DNA from: Rhizobium sp. BK418
GTDB taxonomy: Bacteria; Pseudomonadota; Alphaproteobacteria; Rhizobiales; Rhizobiaceae
Length of the DNA: 64,000 nucleotides
Assembly (NCBI RefSeq): GCF_004341105.1
Contig: NZ_SLZK01000012.1
Coordinates: forward strand, 1 to 64,000
Reading direction: 5' to 3'
The notes beneath the pieces were generated by a model that was not told the DNA's origin, did no database searches, and worked only from the letters and a program-made list of their open reading frames with translations. The translations under genes were made by a program, and so were the position numbers. Positions 42,039 through 50,798 of this stretch are shown in pieces. Each line of letters opens with the position of its first letter. The stretch's first letter is position 1.

Positions 42039-43420
42039 CCTCTTCCCTGCATGGTGCGCCGGCGCTTGTCGCCAGGCTCGGTGACATCCTCCTGCGCCAT
42101 CAGGCGACGATCCGCCATCTGCAATGGGCAATGGTGGCAATCTATGCCGCCCTTCTTGCGGTTCCGTTGTTGCTGGCGCTTCCAACGCACACCGATTATC
42201 TCTGGAATAATGCTGTGCGCTTTGCACAATTTGCCTTCTGGGGCGTTTGGTGGCCGTTCATCATTCTCGCAACGGCTCTCATCGGCCGCTTCTGGTGCGG
42301 GATCCTGTGCCCGGAGGGGGCACTTTCGGAGTTCGCCAGCCAGCACGGCGCCGGGCGGGCAATTCCCGGATGGATGAAATGGTCCGGTTGGCCGGTCGTG
42401 TCCTTCGTCTCGACAACGGTCTATGGGCAGTTGACCAGCATCTACCAGTATCCGAAACCTGCCGCGCTGCTGCTTGGAGGCTCAACCTTTGCAGCCATCG
42501 TCATTGGCGCGCGCTACGGCAAGGCAAAAAGGGTCTGGTGCCGGTTCCTGTGCCCGGTCAGCGGCGTTTTCGGCACCGTTTCGAAAATTGCGCCCTTGCA
42601 TTTCCGTGTTGCCCCCGAAAGCTGGAGCGCCGGTGATCGGCAGGACGGACGATCGAAGGCTGTCAACTGTGCGCCGCTCATTCCCATCAAGACCATGCAG
42701 GGCGCTGCCGCCTGCCACATGTGCGGCCGGTGTTCCGGTTATCGCGGAGCGATTCGGCTTTGCTGGCGCAATCCGGCCAGCGATATCGTTCACGGCTCTG
42801 GCCGGCTTGCAACCATGTGGGAGACGGTGCTGATCGTTCCGGTTCTGCTCGGGCTGGTTCCCGCTGCGCTGCACTGGTCCGATAGCGGCCTGTTTCAGAT
42901 GATCCGCCTGTGGTTGGTGGAACGATGCCTCGATCTGCATCTGATCTGGCCGCTATCCCTCCGGCTGCCCTGGTGGATCCTGACCGACTATCCCTTAGAA
43001 AATGATGTCATGACATCGGTAGATGCTGGCGCTTTTTTGATTCTTTTGGCGGTTTCGGTCGCTGCCGCCACGATCATGTTCGGCATTCCGCTAGCTGCGT
43101 CTGCAAGGATCCTTCGGATGAAGGGGCATTTCCCCCATCATCTGGCCCAGGCCCTCATTCCGCTAGCCGCAGCCTGTCTCTTCAGCGGACTGCTTTCGTT
43201 GACCGTCTCGCAGCTACGTTCCGACGGCATCGTCATACCTTATTCGGATCTTTTTCGCGGCGGTTTCGTCCTTTCGGCCGCCGCCTGGTCCGTGGTGTTG
43301 GTGTTCCGGATCGGCACCCTCTACGATCTAGGCCTTGCCACTAGAATCTCCGCAGCGATCATCATGGCCGTTCCGATCACGTCTTTTTCGATCGCTTGGG
43401 TCGGCGCATTTCTGAGCTGA
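42035..43420 (+). CDS. ftrD: FtrD polyferredoxin-like membrane protein
   Basis: The 461-residue membrane protein has about nine spans and cysteine clusters CGILCPEGALSE, CRFLCPVSG and CHMCGRCSGY, the pattern of NosR/CcoG-like 4Fe-4S proteins. In FtrABCD it is thought to pass electrons for iron reduction or oxidation during uptake. I chose the ATG at 42035 (4-bp overlap with ftrC). Confidence 0.85.
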   Translation: MTSSLHGAPALVARLGDILLRHQATIRHLQWAMVAIYAALLAVPLLLALPTHTDYLWNNAVRFAQFAFWGVWWPFIILATALIGRFWCGILCPEGALSEFASQHGAGRAIPGWMKWSGWPVVSFVSTTVYGQLTSIYQYPKPAALLLGGSTFAAIVIGARYGKAKRVWCRFLCPVSGVFGTVSKIAPLHFRVAPESWSAGDRQDGRSKAVNCAPLIPIKTMQGAAACHMCGRCSGYRGAIRLCWRNPASDIVHGSGRLATMWETVLIVPVLLGLVPAALHWSDSGLFQMIRLWLVERCLDLHLIWPLSLRLPWWILTDYPLENDVMTSVDAGAFLILLAVSVAAATIMFGIPLAASARILRMKGHFPHHLAQALIPLAAACLFSGLLSLTVSQLRSDGIVIPYSDLFRGGFVLSAAAWSVVLVFRIGTLYDLGLATRISAAIIMAVPITSFSIAWVGAFLS

Positions 43421-43439
43421 AGTATCAGAGCAAGGCTGG

Positions 43440-43547
43440 TTAGCCTGTCTTGTCGGACTGGCCTTTCGGAAGGTTGACGAGACGGACCGGGCGCCGGCGC
43501 CTTCTGATTTCGACGATGAAGGTCTTTTGCGATACGCGCATCGGCAT
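43440..43547 (-). CDS. 35-residue basic protein, divergent from the 43699 gene
   Basis: This is too short for routine gene finding. ACGAAAGGA precedes the ATG at 43545-43547. The product (SQKTFIVEIRRRRRPVRLVNLP in its centre) is a small basic beta-hairpin-like protein of a type common in rhizobia. The shared region with the 43699 gene contains the box at 43623, so it may be co-regulated. Function unknown. Confidence 0.55.
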   Translation of the reverse strand: MPMRVSQKTFIVEIRRRRRPVRLVNLPKGQSDKTG

Positions 43548-43622
43548 TCCTTTCGTTAATTCGAAACACTGGGCCACGACCGTGAGGTATCGGTGGGTTC
43601 TTAGGCCTCTGGGTTTCGTTCT

Positions 43623-43640
43623 CTTTGATGGATGTCAAAG
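43623..43640. promoter_or_regulatory. NnrR-type box, 43699 gene
   Basis: CTTTGA-TGGATG-TCAAAG, a perfect palindrome in the outer 6 bp, lies 59 bp before the ATG at 43699, exactly the spacing of the ftrA box. It has the same TTTG-N8-CAAA frame. Confidence 0.65.
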
Positions 43641-43698
43641 ACGTCGAGACGTTAAACGCTATGCTCTGGTCGATTATGGACAAAAGAGGAGGAATCCG

Positions 43699-43986
43699 AT
43701 GTTACCGAGGTTCATCACCGCATTCCTGAGATCTTCCGGAGAGACGGGCGTCGTGCTGATGGAGCACGAGGGTGCGCAGCGCGTGGTCCTCATTGATCGT
43801 GACGCCTTGCGGGAGATCAGCGATCCACCACGCGCCGACGAAACCCGGCTGCAGCAACATGTCGGTACGATATGCGAAATTGCTGCCTGCAAGATCCGCC
43901 TGGAGCCGCAGTCGGCATTTTCCCGGATACGCGTGTCGAAGGACGACATCGCGGCGTGGAAGGCATCGCACGACACACGTCACTAG
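43699..43986 (+). CDS. DUF1488-like protein
   Basis: AGGAGG precedes the ATG. The 95-residue product (LMEHEGAQRVVLIDRDALREISDPPRADETRLQQHVGTICEIAACKIR to ISKDDIAAWKASH) resembles the first 95 residues of the 33373 protein and the DUF1488 layout: a conserved Pro-Arg-Ala-Asp/Asn-Glu segment, a helix ending in CEIA, and a C-terminal D-x-x-x-W. Its box and its place between ftrD and nnrR put it in the nitric-oxide regulon. Confidence 0.65.
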   Translation: MLPRFITAFLRSSGETGVVLMEHEGAQRVVLIDRDALREISDPPRADETRLQQHVGTICEIAACKIRLEPQSAFSRIRVSKDDIAAWKASHDTRH

Positions 43987-44160
43987 GAACAGTCTCAATC
44001 GCCGGCTCGGCATAAAGCCGTTCCAGTCGGGCGTCGCTTCATGCCACTGCGACGCAAATTCCGCCGCTGTTGCTGCGACGTGAAACGGTCCAAACGAATC
44101 AACGCCGCGCGGCAAGGAGTGCCGGTTGACCTGAGGATCTGATGAGTCCGTGTTCGGACG

Positions 44161-44856
44161 CTAATCACTTTCGCCTTCCGCAAGCCTCAGGAGACGTTGC
44201 GGATCGGTAACTGTCAGCTTCTGCCTGCCGCCTTCGACGATGCCCTTCGCTTCCCAAGCGCTCAGAATTCGCGACACTGTATGTAGCGTCGTGCCCGTCA
44301 TCTCGGCAATATCCTGCCGCGATATCGGGAAATCGATCTTGATCCCGGTTCCGACTGCCTTGCCGGCCTGTTTGGACAGGCGCAGCACGGCATGGGCGAC
44401 CCGCTTTTCCACTTCTTCGGTCGACATCTCACGGATGCGCGTATGCGCCTCCTCGAGCCGCTGCCCAATCGTCTGCATCGCACTCATTGCCAGGCGAGGA
44501 TTTTGCTCGACGAAGCGCGCCCACATGTCGGTGGGCCATCCGAGGATGAGACTTTCGGCTGCCGCAATGGCGGTTCCCGGATAGTCCTGCCGGCGCAGCG
44601 CCATGGCAAAGCCGAACAGGTCTCCCGGATGCACCATCCTGACGATGATCTGCTGACCGTCATGCGTGACCTGTGTGACCTTGAGCCTGCCGTGCAGCAG
44701 CAGAAAGAAGGATCTTGCCGATGCTCCCTGCTCGAAAACCGCATCGCCTTGGGCGACGCGGCGCGGTGTGGCATGCTCGAGCATGGCGTCGAGGTCGGCA
44801 TCGGTCATGCGCTCGAAAAGCGCCAATGACTTCACAATTGTACGGTCAACCTTCAT
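44161..44856 (-). CDS. nnrR: NnrR, Crp/Fnr-family nitric-oxide-responsive activator
   Basis: The 231-residue product has a cNMP-like sensor domain (about 20-130), a dimer helix, and a winged helix-turn-helix (about 175-215: ISRQDIAEMTGTTLHTVSRILSAWE), with no N-terminal cluster cysteines, which separates NnrR/DNR from FNR. It overlaps the nirV stop by 11 bp, so it is the end of the nirK-nirV-nnrR unit. It is the likely activator at the TTG-N8-CAA boxes in this island. Confidence 0.88.
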   Translation of the reverse strand: MKVDRTIVKSLALFERMTDADLDAMLEHATPRRVAQGDAVFEQGASARSFFLLLHGRLKVTQVTHDGQQIIVRMVHPGDLFGFAMALRRQDYPGTAIAAAESLILGWPTDMWARFVEQNPRLAMSAMQTIGQRLEEAHTRIREMSTEEVEKRVAHAVLRLSKQAGKAVGTGIKIDFPISRQDIAEMTGTTLHTVSRILSAWEAKGIVEGGRQKLTVTDPQRLLRLAEGESD

Positions 44857-45808
44857 TGTCGTCCCGCTGAACTCCTTTGAAAATGGTGCCGCTGAGCATA
44901 TCTGCTATGGCGCGGCGCGTGAAGGCTTTGACGCTCTCGGCAAAGCCCGGCTGCCGGACGAGCCGGAAACCTAGATTATCGGGCGGGCTGCCGACCGAGC
45001 ATCCGCCGCCCTTGGGATTTCTGACGAAGGTGCTCATCGGCGCACGGTGTCTGCCGGATGCGATCATGATGCCGCAGTTTGCCGGGTCGGGCTCTTCGAT
45101 GCCGGCTTCCTTGTCCAGGTCGATGCGCCTGTTGCAGGTCGAAGTCCATTCCCAGATGTTCCCGCCGAAATCGACAAGGCCTGTCTGGCTCACGCCGAAT
45201 GATCCCCTTGGCTGCGGCGCGGGATCGCTCGAGGCGCTGCGCCGTGCCTCGCGTTCGTAGTCTGCAAGCCAGCGCAGCGCGGGGTTTTTGCTGTCGGTGT
45301 CGATGCCAAGGGCATCGTCGGGAAAACGATCGGCGGCAGCATAGGCGAGTTCGAAGTCGGTCGGAAGCCGCCACTGCTCGCCGGTCTTTTGCGATAGCCA
45401 ATTCGCATAGCGCAACGCGTCGTCATAGCTGACACCAGTGACCGGCGTGTCGTCGCCGGAGATTGCGCTTCGCCCTTCCGGATCGGGGCAGGCCCCATCG
45501 GCGACGCAACGATCATACTCGGAAAGACTGGTCTGATATTCGGCAATCGTCAGAGGCACCCGGACATTGGCCTCGCGCTTCGGTGCATCGACAGCCAGCC
45601 CCTTGCGGAAATACTCGGTCGGCTCGCGATATTGAAATTCATGGGGAGCAATAGTGACGACCTTGGGCGCGGCAAATGCGGGGGCGCGCCGCTCGATGTT
45701 CACGAACCCGGCCTCAACGGCAAGCGCTGCGGACAGAACCGCAAAAAGCGCAAGCGGAAGTGCGATCGAAAAGCCGGAAACTCCTGCAGTCTCGGCGTGC
45801 GGTGTCAT
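44846..45808 (-). CDS. nirV: NirV, formylglycine-generating-like accessory protein
   Basis: The 320-residue product has a signal-anchor (IALPLALFAVLSAALAVEAGF) and a FGE-sulfatase domain: YDDALRYANWLSQKTGEQWRLPTDFELAYAAADRF, SQTGLVDFGGNIWEWTSTC, GGCSVGSPPDNLGFRLVRQPG. This matches NirV, always beside copper nirK. The start at 45808 has AAAAGGAC upstream; the longer frame begins with a TTG at 45841. It follows nirK by 83 bp, probably in one transcript. Confidence 0.88.
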   Translation of the reverse strand: MTPHAETAGVSGFSIALPLALFAVLSAALAVEAGFVNIERRAPAFAAPKVVTIAPHEFQYREPTEYFRKGLAVDAPKREANVRVPLTIAEYQTSLSEYDRCVADGACPDPEGRSAISGDDTPVTGVSYDDALRYANWLSQKTGEQWRLPTDFELAYAAADRFPDDALGIDTDSKNPALRWLADYEREARRSASSDPAPQPRGSFGVSQTGLVDFGGNIWEWTSTCNRRIDLDKEAGIEEPDPANCGIMIASGRHRAPMSTFVRNPKGGGCSVGSPPDNLGFRLVRQPGFAESVKAFTRRAIADMLSGTIFKGVQRDDNEG

Positions 45809-45891
45809 GTCCTTTTCGCAACATGCGCCCCTTTTTTTCAAGAAAATATACTGTGCAGGCCGCCCTCACGGCCTGCACAGTCCCACCAAGG

Positions 45892-47040
45892 TCAGCTGGC
45901 CGACGGTGACCTTACCGAAGTCATCAGATCGTCGTTCCAGTCCCCTGTGACCTTGAAGTGGGCAGCCGCACCGAGTTCGAAGGCCTCGATGAGGTTGTGG
46001 TTGACATAGGCATAAATGCCGGGTTGCGCGAAGGTGTAGAGTGCAGCACCGGCCGTGCCGCCGGGGATGAACCAGGTCTCCTGGTCCACATCGGGAACGT
46101 TTGCAAACTTGCCGGTCGCCCAGACATATTCGCCATGGCCGCCGATGAGGTGCGGGCGCGTATCGCGATTGGCCTGCGAATGCACGATGAGCACGGTCTC
46201 GCCGACCTTGGCGGTCATCGCATTGTCGCCGGTCAGCGCGCCGACAGCGCCGTTGAAGACGATGTGGGTCGGCGTCAGCGTCTTCATGACGGCAAGCGTA
46301 TCCTCATAGGCCTCGCCGGGACTGTCATATTTCTTGAATTTGCCGTTCTCGTCGCGCGGGATGTAGAAGTCCTGCTCGCCGACATAGTAGATCCTATCGT
46401 AGACGAGTGGCTTTCCATGGCCGTCGGTTAGGCCTTCGCGCGGCAGAACCATGATTGCGCCGTTCATGCCCGACGTGACATGCCAGGGGACCATGCCGGG
46501 AGGTGCGCAGTGGTAGACGAAGACGCCCGCCTTTGTCGCCTTGAAGCGCAAGACTGTGCTTTCGCCGGGGCCGACGATCGTCAACGCGCCGCCACCGAGC
46601 CCACCCGTTGCGGCATGGAAGTCGATATTATGCTGCATCGTGTTCGTTTCAGGATTGATTAGCGTCAGCTCCACATAATCGTCCTGATGGACGACCATCA
46701 GCGGGCCGGGCACCGAACCGTCGAACGTCATTGCGTTCACCTCGGTCCCATCCTTGTCTAGCACCATCTTCTTTTCCTGGATGGTGAGCGTGAATTCCTT
46801 GATCTTCGGGCCGCCCTCGGCCTTCTGGCTGTGGGGGTGGACGAAGGGCGGCTTGACCAGTTCGACCTTCTCACGCTGAAGCTTTGTGACGTCGACGGCC
46901 GGCACCTTCCTAGGCGCATTGAGCGCCACTACCTCGTCGGCATGGGCAGCGGTATTGGCAACGATGATGGGCGTCAGCGCTCCCGCGACAGCAGCGCCCG
47001 TAAGCATCATGCGACGGGTCATTTGCAGAGTGTTCGTCAT
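45892..47040 (-). CDS. nirK: NirK, copper-containing nitrite reductase
   Basis: NirK reduces nitrite to nitric oxide in the periplasm. The 382-residue product has a Tat signal (MTRRMMLTGAAVAGAL), two cupredoxin domains, type-1 copper ligands (HNIDFHAATG; VYHCAPPGMVPWHVTSGMNG) and type-2 copper histidines (HLIGGHGEYVW and the C-terminal NHNLIEAFELGA). The preferred start at 47040 gives the normal length. Export through Tat fits the tatA paralogue nearby. A TTTG-N8-CAAA box lies 78 bp upstream. Confidence 0.95.
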   Translation of the reverse strand: MTNTLQMTRRMMLTGAAVAGALTPIIVANTAAHADEVVALNAPRKVPAVDVTKLQREKVELVKPPFVHPHSQKAEGGPKIKEFTLTIQEKKMVLDKDGTEVNAMTFDGSVPGPLMVVHQDDYVELTLINPETNTMQHNIDFHAATGGLGGGALTIVGPGESTVLRFKATKAGVFVYHCAPPGMVPWHVTSGMNGAIMVLPREGLTDGHGKPLVYDRIYYVGEQDFYIPRDENGKFKKYDSPGEAYEDTLAVMKTLTPTHIVFNGAVGALTGDNAMTAKVGETVLIVHSQANRDTRPHLIGGHGEYVWATGKFANVPDVDQETWFIPGGTAGAALYTFAQPGIYAYVNHNLIEAFELGAAAHFKVTGDWNDDLMTSVRSPSAS

Positions 47041-47117
47041 TTCTAATCTCCTGTAGTCGAAGCGCGAGCGTAAGCCGCCCGGTCGAGAAGGAAGGTAGTA
47101 GAAACCCCGCAAGACTC

Positions 47118-47157
47118 TTTGATATGGAGCAAACTGACTCTTTGTGTCAGCGCAAAG
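47118..47157. promoter_or_regulatory. Two NnrR-type boxes between nirK and nnrS
   Basis: TTTG-ATATGGAG-CAAA at 47118-47133 is 78 bp before nirK. CTTTGTG-TCAG-CGCAAAG at 47140-47157 is 84 bp before nnrS. One box per divergent gene is the likely reading, since the sites are separate and each is at activator distance from its gene. Confidence 0.72.
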
Positions 47158-47240
47158 TTCTGCTGTCGCTGTTTGCGTATTCTCAATGACCACCCTGGCA
47201 ATCTTCGGCATTGCTGTGTCGTCAATTTGGAGACACGGAA

Positions 47241-48458
47241 ATGAAAAACACTTCAGGTGCCGCGCGAGATCTTCCGCGCGGCATGTTGCGAACCGGCCCG
47301 GTCCTCTTCTCCTACGGCTTCCGGCCCTTCTTTCTGGCGTCCGCGCTCTGGGCCATCCTAAGCATCACCCTATGGGTGGCCAATCTTGGCTTCGGCGTCC
47401 CTGTCGCATCGGATTACGGAACATTGTATTGGCATGCGCATGAGATGCTGTTCGGTTTCGCGCCAGCGGTTCTGGCAGGCTTCCTGCTGACGGCCATCCC
47501 GAACTGGACTGGACGCCTGCCGATCGCCGGCAGGCCGCTGGTCGTCCTGTTTGCGATCTGGTGCGCCGGTCGCATCACCATGCTGCTCAGCGGCCCGATC
47601 GGGATCGTTCCGGCCGCCGCCGTCGACAGCTTGTTCCTGCCGGTCATGCTCTTCATCTGCGGGCGTGAGGTCGTGGCTGGAAAAAAATGGAAGGATTTGA
47701 AGGTCATTGCGGGACTTTTCATGCTTTCGCTTGCAAATGTGTTTTTTCATATCGGGGTCATCGAAGATACGAGCCCAGGACTTGCGATCCGTTTTGGGAT
47801 TGGTGCCTATGTGCTGCTCGTGACGATCGTCGGAGGCCGGATCCTGCCCAGCTTCACGCGCAACTGGATCAATCAGTTCGGTCGTACGGATTTTCCGGTG
47901 CCCTATAACAGTTTCGATGCGGCAACCATCATCATCGGCGCGGTCGTACTTCTTCTATGGGCATGCCTGCCGGTCTCGACGGCAACTTGCGGGACGGCGG
48001 CTGTCGCGACCGCGCTCAACATGGCGAGGCTCCTTCGCTGGCGTGGCTGGACCACATGGCCGGAACCCATTCTCTTCGTCCTGCACGCCAGCTTCCTGTT
48101 CGTGCCGGTCGGTTTTGCCGCCATTTCACTTCAAGCCTCCGGGTGGCTGCCCGAAGTGGCCGTGCTGCACATCTTCGCGATCGGCACGATTTCGATGATG
48201 ATGCTCGCAGTGATGACGCGGGCAACGCGCGGCCATACTGGGCGGAAACTGAAAACGAGCCGGATGACCAATATTTCCTACATCCTGCTTGGCTGCATCG
48301 CTCTTGTTCGCCCGCTTGCCGAGCTCGTCCCTGGGCTTAGCATGGAGATCCTTGCGGTGGCGGCGATCGGTTGGACGGCGGCCTTCGGACTGTTCGTGGT
48401 GGAACATGCGCCGCTCCTGTGGTCGGGACGCAAGCCTTTGACGATAAAGGGAGGGTGA
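47241..48458 (+). CDS. nnrS: NnrS-family membrane protein
   Basis: The 405-residue product has about twelve membrane spans and the NnrS signatures SYGFRPFFLASALWAILSI, YWHAHEMLFGFAPAVLAGFLLTAIPNWTGR, HIGVIEDT and MMLAVMTRATRGHTGR. NnrS binds heme and copper and eases nitric-oxide stress. I chose the ATG at 47241. It is divergent from nirK with paired boxes between them. Confidence 0.92.
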   Translation: MKNTSGAARDLPRGMLRTGPVLFSYGFRPFFLASALWAILSITLWVANLGFGVPVASDYGTLYWHAHEMLFGFAPAVLAGFLLTAIPNWTGRLPIAGRPLVVLFAIWCAGRITMLLSGPIGIVPAAAVDSLFLPVMLFICGREVVAGKKWKDLKVIAGLFMLSLANVFFHIGVIEDTSPGLAIRFGIGAYVLLVTIVGGRILPSFTRNWINQFGRTDFPVPYNSFDAATIIIGAVVLLLWACLPVSTATCGTAAVATALNMARLLRWRGWTTWPEPILFVLHASFLFVPVGFAAISLQASGWLPEVAVLHIFAIGTISMMMLAVMTRATRGHTGRKLKTSRMTNISYILLGCIALVRPLAELVPGLSMEILAVAAIGWTAAFGLFVVEHAPLLWSGRKPLTIKGG

Positions 48459-49058
48459 GGTGATTTTGCCGGCATCGGCGGCCCAGTATGGTTCATATAT
48501 TCCGTCAGGCGCTGCGATGAATGACTTGTTTCAGCTCAGCGAGCGCCAGATAACGCCCGTGGAGGCTAGCCGCCGCGGTGCCGGAATAACCCTCTCCGAA
48601 ATCCCAATTGCGCGGTACATTAGCGGCGGCGATCGCATGGCACCAGTTCTCTCAGCCGCGTTCGAAGGTGAAGCCTGCGCGGCCGCGCTTGCTGGCGGCG
48701 ACCGAGGAGAGATAGGTCACCTTGCCAAGCCATCGCCTTCATCTGCATGCTGGCATTGAGCTCCATGTAAACGGCGGTAAACACCACTTCGTACAGCGCG
48801 CGCGACGACTGGGCTGCCATGTCCCAAGCGTGATATAAATGCTTGCATCCTGGCGGATTCATAACAAGGAGCGATTTCCGAGCCGCTGGAATAAGTTAAA
48901 TGCTGTTGCTCCCGACCCTTGTAGTCGGCGTCCCTTAGATCACCTCGTTGGCAACAGGACCATCCTCGTCGACAGCTTCTCAGGAGATTCGTCGGTCGTC
49001 AATGTGTGGGATCAGGGCCGAAAACCGAGCGACAAATCCCTCTGTTTGGACGTTGCTT
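48459..49058. other. Gene-poor, decayed region
   Basis: No complete gene is visible. At 48625-48800 the minus strand holds a degraded coding-like stretch (MAAQSSRALYEVVFTAVYMELNASMQMKAMAWQ, then a frame change to TYLSSVAASKRGRAGF). It borders the IS3 remnant at 49059 and looks like the scar of past rearrangement. Confidence 0.3.
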
Positions 49059-49331
49059 TCAGCCCTTCGACGTCTTCGCCAGCATCTCACTCAGCGTTGC
49101 CGCCGAGAGCATGGCTTCGGCCAAGAGCTTCTTGAGCTTCTGGTTCTCTTCCTCCAGTGCTCTCATCTTTTTGGCATAGAGATTGACATTTCCATATTGC
49201 AGGGATTGCCACCGGTAGAAAGTCGGCTCGCTGATACCGTGCCTGTGGCAAACATCGGCCACCGTCACGCCGGCCTGATGCTCTCTAAGAATGCCTGTAA
49301 TCTGGTCGTCGTCGAATTTTCTCTTGCCCAT
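49059..49331 (-). pseudogene. IS3-family orfA remnant
   Basis: About 90 residues of an IS3-family (IS407-like) OrfA: helix-turn-helix KFDDDQITGILREHQAGVTVADVCHRHGISEPTFYRWQSLQYGN and leucine zipper EEENQKLKKLLAEAML. The end (SEMLAKTSKG) is abnormal, and I see no orfB, so the element is truncated. It begins inside the end of the HlyD-type gene's flank. Confidence 0.8.
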
Positions 49332-49338
49332 CACAGCT

Positions 49339-50784
49339 TCAGTCCTCACGAAATGCTCTATTGAAACTGTCGAGGAGTGGTCTTACGGCATAGAACGCTA
49401 CGCTGCTCTGGCCGGTTTCGATCAATGTCTGTGCGGGCATGCCCGCGACCAGTTCGACATCACGCATTTTCGCCAGTCGCTCGTCCGTCACACGGATTGT
49501 CGCGGCAAAGTAGGGCTGACCGGTCTGCGTATCGGTGAGACGGTCGGCCGAAACATACTCGACCCGACCTTTCAGGAGCGGAACGCGCCGTTGATTATAT
49601 GGGAGGAGATGAACCTGCGCCTCGAGCCCGGCACGGACGAGGTTCATGTCTTCCGGTCTGACGTGGACGGACACGATAAGGCGATCGGAGCGCGGCAAGA
49701 GATCGACGAGAGGTTCGCCCGCGCCAATCACGCCACCTGTCGTGTGGATGCGCAGGTTCATAATCGTTCCAGCTTCGGGAGCCCGGATATCAGTCCTCGC
49801 AAGCTGGTCGTCGATCGCCCGCAGACGTTCGCGCAGCTGCATGATCTGGCTTTCCGTATCGCGCATGCCCTGAGCGACTTCATTCAACCGGTCGCTCTCG
49901 AGCTTTGCGATATCGGCTTGGGCCTCACTGATCACCTGGAAGGCACGGGAGATCTGTGCGTCGACTTCGCCCTGCTGGCCATCAAGGTCGGCTTTTTCCC
50001 GCTGGAGGTTGAGAAGCCTGCTCTTCTTTTCCAGCCCCTTCGCGCTGAGTTCAGTTACCTGATCCAGCTCTTGGCTCGAAATTGTGGCCCTGTCGGCCAG
50101 TGATGCCTTCTGCGCGCGAAGTCCGACGATTTCCTGCCGCACCTGGGCGATTTTTTCGTTAGTGATGCCGATTTCGGCCTGCATGACCCGGCGGCGGGCT
50201 TCAAAAATCTTCTGTTGCCCGGTCAGGATCGCGCCGACCGTGGGATAGGTATTCATGGCTGCCTTGAGGTCGTCAGGATAATCGACGTGGTCGGCGCCCG
50301 TCTGCTCCGCAAACAGCCGGGCGCGGCTTCCTTCGGCGTCCCAAAGCTGCCCCTGGATGCTGTCGCGCTCCGCGCGGGACTTCGTGTCGTCAAGTTCTAT
50401 CACGATTTGCCCGGCCATGACCGCATCGCCATTCTTGACCAGTATGCGCCTGACAATGCCGCCTTCCAGATGCTGGATGGTCTTGCGGCTGGTCTCCGGT
50501 TCGATGACGCCAGAGGCGACCGCCGCGCTTTTCAGGGGCGCGAAAACCGACCAGATCCCCAGTCCGATGACGAAGACGAGGAGCAACAGATTGCCCATCC
50601 AGACGACGCCGCTGAGCACCGGCATGGGCGAGGGGGGAGCGGGTCCGCGGTGTTTCGCTTCGATGACAGGTGCATAGACCTTCGATTGCCCGGCTGTCGC
50701 CGGCGACCGCCGCGCGAGCCGCTGGACCGTCCGTGACCAATCTGAAAATCTCGCTGGCTTTGCGGTCAGTTGAACAAGGGTCAT
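49339..50784 (-). CDS. Type I secretion periplasmic adaptor (HlyD/PrsE-like)
   Basis: The 481-residue membrane-fusion protein has one N-terminal span (LLLLVFVIGLGIWSVFAPL, about 63-85), a lipoyl half (GGIVRRILVKNGDAVMAGQIVIELDD), a long alpha-hairpin coiled coil (about 150-330) and a C-terminal beta-barrel (VRAGLEAQVHLLPYNQRRVPLLKGRVEYVSADRL). It links the ABC exporter to an outer-membrane TolC, which is not encoded here. It lies 14 bp after the ABC gene. PrsE-like by overall layout. Confidence 0.88.
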   Translation of the reverse strand: MTLVQLTAKPARFSDWSRTVQRLARRSPATAGQSKVYAPVIEAKHRGPAPPSPMPVLSGVVWMGNLLLLVFVIGLGIWSVFAPLKSAAVASGVIEPETSRKTIQHLEGGIVRRILVKNGDAVMAGQIVIELDDTKSRAERDSIQGQLWDAEGSRARLFAEQTGADHVDYPDDLKAAMNTYPTVGAILTGQQKIFEARRRVMQAEIGITNEKIAQVRQEIVGLRAQKASLADRATISSQELDQVTELSAKGLEKKSRLLNLQREKADLDGQQGEVDAQISRAFQVISEAQADIAKLESDRLNEVAQGMRDTESQIMQLRERLRAIDDQLARTDIRAPEAGTIMNLRIHTTGGVIGAGEPLVDLLPRSDRLIVSVHVRPEDMNLVRAGLEAQVHLLPYNQRRVPLLKGRVEYVSADRLTDTQTGQPYFAATIRVTDERLAKMRDVELVAGMPAQTLIETGQSSVAFYAVRPLLDSFNRAFRED

Positions 50785-50798
50785 GGCGGCGTCCTTCC

